Shown in pieces: positions 1-7,892 of a DNA stretch of 64,000 nucleotides. A model generated the notes under the pieces. That model saw only the letters and a list, made by a program, of their open reading frames with translations. It ran no database searches and was not told the DNA's origin. Source of the stretch: Platanthera guangdongensis (lineage: Eukaryota > Streptophyta > Magnoliopsida > Asparagales > Orchidaceae); contig CM077164.1 in the NCBI GenBank assembly GCA_039583875.1, forward strand, positions 65,875,628-65,939,627, written 5' to 3'. Made by a program: the position numbers and the translations under genes. Each line of letters begins with the position of its first letter. Position 1 is the stretch's first letter.

Positions 1-1036
1 AAGTGAGTCGAATTTTCAGCTCTTGGAATGCCGACTCGCACTGTGGTGTCCAAACAAACAGTACATCCTTCCTTGTCAGAGAGGTAAGTGGGAGGGCAAG
101 TCTAGAAAAACCCTCTACGAACTTCCGGTAGTAGCCGACAAGTCCTAGGAAGCTCCGTACATCCGCAGCTGTCTTCAACTGTGGACAATCTCGGACTGCT
201 TGAATCTTGGCCGGATCTACTGTCAACCCTGCTCCACTAATAACATGTCCAAGGAAGGCCACCTCCTTCAGCCAGAACTGGCATTTGCTGAATTTGGCAT
301 ATAACTGATGTTCCCGTAGCTTCTCTAAGGTCAGCGTCAGATGCCTCGCGTGCTCCTCCTCGGTCCTCAAGTAAATGAGGATGTCATCGATGAAAACGAT
401 GAAAAACACATCTAGATATGTCTCGAAGACCCGGTTCATGAGAGTCATGAATGCTGACGGCGTGTTCGTGAGCCCGAAGGGCATCACGGTAAACTCGTAG
501 AGTCCATATCTGCTGCTAAAAGCAGTCTTTTGTATATCCTCCTCTCGAATCCTCAACTGATAATAGCCCGATCGCAAGTCTAACTTCGAGAAGAAGCGGG
601 CTCCCTCCAACTGGTCGAATAACTCGTCTATCCTTAGCAGAGGATAGGTATTCCTGACTGTTAACCGGTTCAACGCCCGGTAATCGATACACAACCTGAG
701 TGTTCCGTCTTTCTTCTTGACAAACAGCACTGGTGCTCCCCATGGCGAAGAGCTCGGCCGGACAAACCCGGCTTCCACCAACTCCTGCAGCTGACTCCGT
801 AACTCTGTCAGCTCCCTTGGGGCCATGCGGTAGGGAGCTCTGGATACCGGCTTGGCCCCTGGCATAAGCACTATCTGGAAATCCTGCTCTCTGTGCGGGG
901 GTAGCCCTGGTAGTTTCTCCGGGAAGACGTCCGGAAAATCCCGCACCACGGGAATTTCGGATACAGATCCCTTGACCTCCGCCATCTCGAAGAGAATCTG
1001 ATAAATCTCGTCGCCCTGCATGTGTGCCTTGACGGC
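1..1036 (-). CDS. D1 pol: reverse transcriptase (partial, continues past left edge)
   Basis: An uninterrupted minus-strand frame of about 345 codons encodes the Ty3/gypsy reverse transcriptase that copies element RNA into DNA in virus-like particles. Visible landmarks in order are the [10 protein letters not shown] lead-in, [42 protein letters not shown], the catalytic [20 protein letters not shown] and the start of the RNase H linker. It is bounded upstream by a TAG at 1037-1039 and has no stop before the window edge. It lies in the same frame as the protease upstream. The D2 copy at 61301-62419 is its closest relative here. Other open frames over this stretch are shadows. Function is certain by family; activity is unlikely because of stops upstream. 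Confidence 0.92.
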
Positions 1037-1425
1037 CTAAATAGATGATAAGAATATATGGGAGGCGTGTCAAATACCTTCCATCACGACGAACGAGTCC
1101 CCGTGTCTCAGGGCAATCCTCTTGGCCAAGCAGTCAATCTGGTCATGGTTCCAATGGAGCCATGTCATACCCAGAATCAGATCATAATCAGGCAGCAATA
1201 GTATTGTCGCTGGAGCTTCGAAGGGTTTTCCTCCTATCCATGCCTCCAGGTCGCAATGGGATGATGTGAACAGCTCCGACCCATCGGGTAGCCATATCCG
1301 TAACGTCTTGCCTGTGATCCTCTCCACGCCTCCCAACCCTTGGATAAAGGTCTCCGACACAAACGAGTGCGAAGCACCCGTGTCGAAGAGAGTGTGTGCG
1401 GGCTTGCCGCAAATGAAGACGATGC
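1037..1425 (-). pseudogene. D1 pol: retropepsin-type aspartic protease, with stops before RT
   Basis: This is the retroviral-type protease that cleaves Gag-Pol. The catalytic motif DTGASHSF is clear, followed by the hydrophobic DLILGMTWL motif typical of gypsy proteases. The domain begins right after the proposed 3' splice site at 1426. In the linker toward RT there are two in-frame stops, a TGA near 1070 and a TAG at 1037-1039; at the first, the D2 copy still has a sense codon. Frame is otherwise shared with RT. The lesions would prevent RT synthesis without readthrough. Confidence 0.88.
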
Positions 1426-1554
1426 CTGAGATTGTAAAATTCACTTAGAGTTCTATTTCTGGTTTTCATGCCTAGTTTTAATAATTCAAGTTCATGAAAC
1501 TACTTTTCTAGGAAGGAAAGAACTTAAGTAAAAAGAAAAACTTTTTGGTCGTAC
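1426..1554 (-). other. D1: GT...AG intron-like block at the gag/protease boundary (129 nt)
   Basis: On the minus strand the gag frame reads to ACAG|GTACGACC and the protease frame resumes after AATCTCAG|GCATC. Between them lie 129 T-rich nucleotides with stops in the reading frame. Removing the block fuses VITG to the protease lead-in in frame. D2 has a block of different length (100 nt) at exactly the same position with the same flanking codons, so this looks like a spliceosomal intron rather than random decay. Inference only: no transcript evidence. Confidence 0.6.
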
Positions 1555-2172
1555 CTGTAATCACTTGCTCCGGGTTCCTGGGTTGAGCCAGGTCCAGTGC
1601 ATAAATCTGCTGTCCTTCCGGCCTGCGGTCTCTACCCTGATATCTGCATCCTTGGCCACGTCCTCGGCCTCCATAATGCTGAGCCGGTGGGGCAATCTGC
1701 GGTGCTGGTGGAGGCATCCCTCTCATGGGACAGTTTCTCTTGATGTGCCCCACCTGATGGCAGTGGTAACATTCCGGCGGAGTGTAAGCCCCACCTCCCG
1801 GTCTCCGCACATATCTCATCTGAATAGGCTGAGGGGCCAGCGTCACCTGCTCCCTTGGCTCCTTCCTCACCTCCTGTCGAGGCTGATCCTCCACCTTTTG
1901 TACCTCTGGCGCACGACCTCGCCGCTGATCGTTCCGGGCTCCCCGACTCTGATCCTCCGTTGGCCGCTTCCGGCCTCTGGTGGTGAGCCAATCTGCCTCT
2001 AACCTCTTTGCCATCTCCAGAATACGAGTGATAGGCCCGTCCGAAATGAAAAGAAGGGCATCCCTCATGTCTTCCCGTAGACCTTTGTAGAACCTCTTGG
2101 TGTACGCTGCCTCATCTAGCTGGTAAGAGTTTGCAAAATGGGCCAGATGATTGAAGTCTCGATGGTACTCCA
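1555..2172 (-). pseudogene. D1 gag, C-terminal piece (capsid end and zinc knuckle)
   Basis: This third piece of D1 gag carries the end of the retrotransposon capsid domain (EYHRDFNHLAHFA, KRFYKGLREDMRDALLFIS) and a CCHC RNA-binding zinc knuckle, CYHCHQVGHIKRNC, at about 1726-1770. A Gly/Arg-rich tail follows. It matches the D2 gag at 46925-47555 in order and content. The piece begins where A1 inserted: bases 2168-2172 (CTCCA) are the target duplication. Gag packages element RNA in cytoplasmic particles. Open from 2172 to the proposed splice donor, but separated from its N-terminal parts by 13 kb and 18 kb insertions. Confidence 0.9.
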
Positions 2173-3042
2173 TGAAAGTAATTGTACCCTAATCACCTAG
2201 AGGGGGGGGGGGGGGGTGAATAGGTGACTAAATCTTTTTTAAACTTTTAGGCAGATTGCAGACAATATCACAGATTTATAATTACTTCTTTACAGCAAAC
2301 AATTAGCAATCACAGAATAAACATGCACACAGTGAACACACAGATTTATAGTGGTTCCCCAAGGTTTGGGTACATCCACTTTCCCCCTTCGCCTATCTAG
2401 TAGTGTACTAGATTCGGCCAAACTCCTCCACTATATCTCAGATCCACAGATCTTACACTCAGAACCCCAAATGGTTCCTACAGCTCAGGCCCAAGGCCCT
2501 ACAACTCAGTCTTCTCCAAAGACCTACACTCAGCCACAAGGCCTACACTCAGCCACAACAGGCCTACACTCAGAGAAATAGATCTCCTACACTCAGGCAC
2601 TCAGGCCCTACCACTCAGCCTTTATAATTACAGGCTTATAACTCAGATCCCTAAGGATCCTACAAGATATTAAGAATACAAAGTGTATATACCTACAACT
2701 CTGAATAGAGAGAAGAGTTGACAGGTTCTTGATGAGTTCTTGGAAGAACTCTGCTGAGATCAACCTCACTTGGCTTTCTTCAAAGCTTCTTGAATGTAGA
2801 ACACAATAGGGTTGATACTCTCTGCAGCTGATCTTCAATCACTGCAACTTAAGATTCATAACTAGGTCTGAACCCTTCTTCACAGCCTGGTTCCAACAGC
2901 TGTCTTCTTGGAAGGAGCTCTCTCTCTCCAACTTCTTAGATCTTTACTTGAATTGGTTCTTCAATGAATAGGTAGATCTTATGTGAATCACTTTGATGTG
3001 TTGATCTATGTTTCTCATTTTTTTCTGTTAACAGAATAGGCC

Positions 3043-3050
3043 TTTATATA
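3043..3050 (-). promoter_or_regulatory. A1 3' LTR TATA box
   Basis: On the minus strand the context is CCTATATAAAGG, a consensus plant TATA box. It lies between the U3 palindrome array (about 140 bp upstream) and the rest of the LTR, which would place transcription start near 3015. The partner LTR has the same box at 14074-14081. Confidence 0.7.
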
Positions 3051-3184
3051 GGCCTTCTTCATGGTGACCGGCTGATCCGGTTCCTAACAGCTTTCTGACA
3101 ACTCTGACAGTTGCAGTAGACCGGCTGGAATGGCAGCTGTCATGTCATCCAGTCACTTCTTGAAATATCTGTAACTGTCTGAAA

Positions 3185-4130
3185 GTGTCGAGACAGTCTG
3201 TCTTTAAGTGTCGACACTTATAGACTAAGTGTCGACACAAGTAGACTAAGTGTCGACACTAGCCTTCAAGGTGTCGACACAACTCCTTGTGTTGTAGAAA
3301 TTTCTTCTCGACACTGCTTCTTCATCATGTGTCGACACTGATATTGTGTGTCGACACAACTCCTTGTTCTTCAGTACTTAGTTGATTTCTTGTAAGTGTC
3401 GACATAACTCCTTTGTGTCGACACAACTTCTTGTGTTGAACTTGTTAAGTGTCGACACATCTTCTTGGTGTCGACACATGTCTTTAGTGTTAATACTTTT
3501 GCTGAGTGTCGACACTGCTCCTTGTGTCGACACATTCTTCTTTTGTTGAGACTTTGGCTGAGTGTCGACACATCTCCTTTGTGTCGACACTTGTACTTAG
3601 AATTTATTGAACTTTGCTGAGTGTCGACACAGCCTCCTAGTGTCGACACTTTCTTCTTGTATTGAGTCTTCTGCTGAGTGTCGACACATTCTTTATTATG
3701 TCGACACTTTCTTCATGTGTTGAGTCTTCTGCTGAGTGTCGACACATTCTTTATTATGTCGACACTTTCTTCATATGTTGAGTCTTCTGCTGTGTGTCGA
3801 CACATACTTCATTATGTCGACACTTATACTTAGACTCTGCTGACTTTTGCTGAGTGTCTACACAGCCTCCAAGTGTCGACACTTTCTGATGTAGACAAAG
3901 TTCCTCTAGGTGTCGACACTGCTGCTAAGTGTCGACACAGCTTCACTGGACTTTTCTTCATTGAGTGTCGACACATCTCCTTTGTGTCGACACTTTCCTC
4001 CTGGTGTCGACTCTGCATCCCTGGTGTCGACACAATTACTCCAAGTGTCGACACTGCTTCTCTGGATGTCGACACAAGTCTTCTTAAGTGTCGACACTTT
4101 CCTTCTGGGTGTCGACACATGGACTTAGAA
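3185..4130. repeat. A1 3' LTR U3 array of GTGTCGACAC palindromes
   Basis: About 30 copies of the core TGTCGACA (by-eye count), mostly extended to GTGTCGACAC, are spaced 15-45 bp apart. Part of the array is a tandem of about 58-bp units, each holding two palindromes (about 3670-3830). The spacers are T/C-rich. The array lies directly upstream of the LTR TATA box, where enhancer elements would be expected. Confidence 0.9.
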
Positions 4131-4264
4131 ACTTTTCAGCTTTCCCTGTAAATACTTGACCTGCACAACTAAACTCAAAACACATCAAATACATTTTGAT
4201 GTATATCATTGAGTAGGGTGAGGCTTCTTCAAATCAGGTACATTTAATACCAATGTACCCAATA

Positions 4265-4280
4265 ATCTCCCCCTATTTGG
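4265..4280 (-). other. A1 polypurine tract
   Basis: On the minus strand AAATAGGGGGAGAT abuts the 3' LTR. This is where plus-strand DNA synthesis would be primed. A2 and B have nearly the same sequence in the same place. From 4281 to 4529 I see only AT-rich 3' untranslated sequence. Confidence 0.85.
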
Positions 4281-4529
4281 AGAAGTCATAACTCTTAGTC
4301 AATGATATACACCATACATAACAAAATCACAGTATGATGTAAAACAGGATTATATAACAGGGTAAATTCATAAACATGTAATAAACAAAACATGTATATA
4401 CCAATATCTCAGAACAAGAATATAACACATATCACATAGTTCTAAGAACTTCAACATTTTCATTATCAAAAGTTTACAGAAAGTTTAAAATTAAATGATT
4501 ACAAATGTAAACTAAAGATTAATTCTATC

Positions 4530-7385
4530 CTATTGCTTCTCAGTTTCCTTGATCACTATGCCCTTCCCAGATTGTATCTTTGCTTGGACTGGGGCATCAA
4601 CATCTTCAGCAGCAGCAGGCTTCTTTCCTTTTAGATCCTTCTTTTTCTGATCTTCATCTTTGATCTTTTGTCTTTCAAAGTAATGATAAGGCTTGGGAAA
4701 GTACTTGCTAGGCTCCTGGGCAGTAGGAGGTAGCTTTCCCATCTTAGCCTTTCTTCTGTATTGCACAATGGCTTCTTGCCTGGTCTCATGCTTCCTCCAC
4801 TCCACATCAGAATACAATTTGCCTCTGTCCACAATATTGTCTTTGGCAGCCTTCCATGCAGTCAGAATGATATTCCTGGAGGTGGGGCTCCACTGTTCAA
4901 AATCAGGCCTTTGTTCAGCTTGCTCTCTGAACCTCTTCTTAGATAATTTGGCTTCTTGTTCCTTCAGTATAGCTTCTTGTATAGCCTCAGATACTGGCTG
5001 AACCACTTTTTCTATGATGACATTATGCTTTCCCTCAGGAGGGATATACATTGATTGTATGTCTGCATGTATCATATCAAAATCTGGTGGAGGGTAAATG
5101 ACTTGAGCCACTTCAGCTTGCTCCCCTCCAAGATAAGCAGGATGAATCCCAGACTCTGCTACATTGTCATCATCACACAATGGAGGATATCCAAGGGTGG
5201 CTCTGATGGAATTGGAAATCCATTTTGCATGATCAGAGCCTGCTTTGACTAACACCCTCTCCCCCTTTATGACTTCTCTTTCAACATGATCCCTCAGATC
5301 ATCTTTATGAAATCTTATTTGTGCATCCAAATAGTTTACTCCATTCTTAAAGAAAGGTTTCAACCTTTGGAGTCTGTCCGTTATAGCCTTTTGAGAGTAT
5401 ATTATAGCAGTTTTAACAGAAGTTATTCCCTCTTGTAATGCTTTATCAAATGCTGCCTTAGCTGTAGCATTAGCTGTAGTCTGACCAGTAGCTATATTTT
5501 TCAATTCTGTGACTATTGCATTGTGTGAAGCAGTTAAATTATCATTCATTCTTATTTGATTCTCCAGAACATAGCCTTGCTTTACTATATGTTCATCCAC
5601 TTGTGCTTTGATCTTCTCTTGATGAGTTGCTAGATAGACTACTGCATTCCCTCCTTTGTGGAAGCAGTCAGTCATCTCCTTCTTATTCAGATTCATCTCA
5701 AATCTAATGGACTTAATGTCTTGTGCAAGATCAAACTGTAGAGACTTATGCCCCTCATCCATATATGTTTCTATTGCTTTCCTTTGCTCATCAAGCTTTA
5801 TCTGCATTGCAACCATCAGAGAACTGTAATCTACAGATGGTGCTGGCTGTGGTGTAGGCTGTGGTGCTATAGTTTGCAGAGCTTTCTTATAATTTTGGCT
5901 TCTCCTCTTGAAGACTTGAAACTTTCTCTTTTTAGCTCTGACATCCTCCTCATCTTCAGAAGCAGATGTGCTTGCAATATCAACCATGTCCTTAGGGCTT
6001 GGAGGTAACTCCTTCTCAGTCCTTTGGAGTCCTTCAGTATCTCTTGACACCTCAGTCTCCTTTCCTGCAGTTTCTTCTATATGTTGCACTTGCTCCCCCT
6101 CAACATGAGCCTTTTCCCCTTCAGTAGCAGCACTTTCTTTCTCAACTTCAATGTCAGTTTGAAGAAGGTCTGGGAATAGCTCTTCCAAAGTAAATTCTTG
6201 TTGAGTATGGGGTGGAGAAATTCTAATCTCATCAACAACTTGATCAGATACTACTTGAGCTACAATAGATGTGTCCTCCATGACAACATCTTGGGGTTGA
6301 CTATGTGTTTGTGTTTGCTGATTAACATTATTTAATGAATCAGACAAAACATCATTCTCAATATGGAAATCTAATGCATTAATCTCAGTGATTACCTCAA
6401 GTATGGTATGGGTAGCTTGTTCACTTTCTAGTGGAGTTGGCTCTTCCACTAGTAGAGACTCCCCCTGGATGGAATCCTGGTGTACTGGGCTAGCTTGTGG
6501 TAGCTCCCCCTGCCTTGGTGCTTCTTCTTGTCTTGCTGGAGATTGTCCAGCATTTCCAACTTCTTCCTCATCAGGAGTAAAGACAACTTGCTCCTCAGAG
6601 CTGCTAGAGGATTCTTGAGCCACTGGGGCTGATTTCTTCTTCCTTTTCTGGGGTGTTACCTTCTCAGGAGTTGGCATTTCCTTAGTCAAGACCCTATCCC
6701 ATCTAGAGAAGATTCTCATGTCCATTCTTCTCATGTGGTTAATTTTGGATCCTGCAGCTTGGGTCATTATCTCTGGTATACTACCAGCCAAGTAAAGACT
6801 TAGAATCCTACCCAAATTGGGTTTCTTCAGGCTCTCCTTTATCTTATCAAACAATACTGCAGACCAATCAGTATTTAGTTGGAAGATTAACCGTGTCATT
6901 AGACTGAACATATATGCTGAAATCCTGTCATGTCCTCCAGACTTGCACAGGATCACTTTTCCAACTATTTCAGACAAGAATTTTCTTTGGTTGTTCATTC
7001 CCTTTCTGTTGAATACTGATCCAATTTTCAACTTGGAATCCAGTCCACACCATGTTAATGCTTCTCTAGTCTTAGAAGAAGAAACTTCATCTTCTTCCTT
7101 AGTTTTTGGTAGGTTTAGTACCTTTCTCAAACTCTTAGATGAGATCTTCACCTTAGCCCCATGAACCCTAGACTTAATCTTTAGTCCTGATTCATCTAGG
7201 GATGCTCCATTCAGAAATTCCAGAACTTCTTTCTTCCATATCTTGGTCGGCTTTGAAACAAGAAAATCTAACCCTGAGTTTGCAACTAGGGTTACCACAT
7301 CCTTGATCTCTGGTTCTGTGTCATCAAACACATGCCGCACTAGTTCATATCCTTCATTCACGTTCTCTTCGAGCTTGGGCGCCAT
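4530..7385 (-). CDS. A1 third ORF (ORF3, often called env-like), intact, 951 aa
   Basis: A complete open frame downstream of pol, ATG at 7383-7385. Residues about 1-240 form a globular domain (landmarks KIWKKEVLEFLNGA, FLSEIVGKVIL, GRILSLYLAG) that I believe belongs to the Pfam family named putative plant transposon protein; B's ORF3 has the same landmarks. Next come basic patches (PQKRKKK near 244-250, KKRKFQVFKRR near 490) that could be nuclear signals, a long acidic Gln/Pro/Ser-rich stretch, a heptad-like helical region at about 540-720, and a Lys-rich C terminus. I see no signal peptide or hydrophobic membrane segment, so the env label is not supported. Function unknown. It is the only undamaged gene in A1. 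A palindrome array and TATA box lie directly upstream. Confidence 0.85.
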   Translation of the reverse strand: MAPKLEENVNEGYELVRHVFDDTEPEIKDVVTLVANSGLDFLVSKPTKIWKKEVLEFLNGASLDESGLKIKSRVHGAKVKISSKSLRKVLNLPKTKEEDEVSSSKTREALTWCGLDSKLKIGSVFNRKGMNNQRKFLSEIVGKVILCKSGGHDRISAYMFSLMTRLIFQLNTDWSAVLFDKIKESLKKPNLGRILSLYLAGSIPEIMTQAAGSKINHMRRMDMRIFSRWDRVLTKEMPTPEKVTPQKRKKKSAPVAQESSSSSEEQVVFTPDEEEVGNAGQSPARQEEAPRQGELPQASPVHQDSIQGESLLVEEPTPLESEQATHTILEVITEINALDFHIENDVLSDSLNNVNQQTQTHSQPQDVVMEDTSIVAQVVSDQVVDEIRISPPHTQQEFTLEELFPDLLQTDIEVEKESAATEGEKAHVEGEQVQHIEETAGKETEVSRDTEGLQRTEKELPPSPKDMVDIASTSASEDEEDVRAKKRKFQVFKRRSQNYKKALQTIAPQPTPQPAPSVDYSSLMVAMQIKLDEQRKAIETYMDEGHKSLQFDLAQDIKSIRFEMNLNKKEMTDCFHKGGNAVVYLATHQEKIKAQVDEHIVKQGYVLENQIRMNDNLTASHNAIVTELKNIATGQTTANATAKAAFDKALQEGITSVKTAIIYSQKAITDRLQRLKPFFKNGVNYLDAQIRFHKDDLRDHVEREVIKGERVLVKAGSDHAKWISNSIRATLGYPPLCDDDNVAESGIHPAYLGGEQAEVAQVIYPPPDFDMIHADIQSMYIPPEGKHNVIIEKVVQPVSEAIQEAILKEQEAKLSKKRFREQAEQRPDFEQWSPTSRNIILTAWKAAKDNIVDRGKLYSDVEWRKHETRQEAIVQYRRKAKMGKLPPTAQEPSKYFPKPYHYFERQKIKDEDQKKKDLKGKKPAAAEDVDAPVQAKIQSGKGIVIKETEKQ

Positions 7386-7892
7386 TAGGGTTTGAAGAAT
7401 TTGAACTTAGAGAAGAGAGGTGTCGACATACAAGTTTGGTCTCGAAACTTTGGTGAGCGTGTCGACAGACAATGGTGAAATCCTATTTATACCTTTCTAG
7501 GATTGAAGATGAAAGGGCGCGTCAATAAACTTAAATTATGTCGACACTGTTGAAAAGTGTCGACACAGACTTATAATGTCTCGACAACTATGTGTCGACA
7601 CAAGTATAGTCGACAGAATATATGTGTCGACACTTGTTTATGTGTCGACACCACTTATCTCGACACTTAGTCGAGACTTTACTTCACTAATTCTGCATAA
7701 AGTCTAAGTGTCGACACCACCTTGGATGTGTCGACACCTATCCTGTATGTGTCGACACAAATTTTCTGAAGTGTTGACACCAACTTCCTAGATGTGTCGA
7801 CACCTTTTCTCTGAAGTGTCGACACCAATTCTCTGTCTCGACACAGACAACTCTGTGTGTCGACACTATTTTACTTAGCCATTTCTGTAAAC
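7386..7892 (-). promoter_or_regulatory. A1 spacer before ORF3: palindrome array plus TATA box (candidate internal promoter)
   Basis: Between the pol stop and the ORF3 start lie about 13 perfect TGTCGACA palindromes and several variants (CTCGACA, TGTTGACA), mostly at 7540-7870. On the minus strand they are followed by GGTATAAATAGG (TATAAATA at 7484-7491) and then, about 100 nt on, the ORF3 ATG. The layout matches the LTR U3, and the same arrangement recurs in A2 and B. Promoter activity is inferred. Confidence 0.65.

Larger units (their letters stand above)
2173..4264 (-). repeat. A1 3' LTR
   Basis: A 2092-bp LTR matched by 13209-15295. Its U5 end (low coordinates) has a run of 15 G on the plus strand at 2202-2216. 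About 20-bp tandem units containing CCTACACTCAGCCACAA lie at about 2520-2580, a TATA box at 3043-3050, and a dense palindrome array at about 3185-4130 in U3. The terminal bases at the U3 end read CAATA instead of CAACA, a single change. Open frames inside it merely translate the palindrome array. Confidence 0.95.

Noticed and set aside
516..1073. A 185-codon minus-strand open frame over the D1 RT
   Set aside because: It is a shadow: the frame 1-1036 encodes all RT motifs without a stop, and this one has no family resemblance.
3185..4130. CRISPR-like look of short palindromic repeats with spacers
   Set aside because: Plant retrotransposon LTR, irregular 15-45 bp spacers that are similar to each other, no cas genes; the array is part of both LTRs.
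3371..4151. Overlapping open frames on both strands rich in VDT, STL and CRH words (also at 14402-15182, 49091-49846, 60089-60929)
   Set aside because: The peptides are direct translations of the GTGTCGACAC repeats in several frames, with no sign of protein constraint.
4530..7385. Calling ORF3 an envelope gene
   Set aside because: No signal peptide, membrane span or fusion-like segment is visible, so only the position matches.
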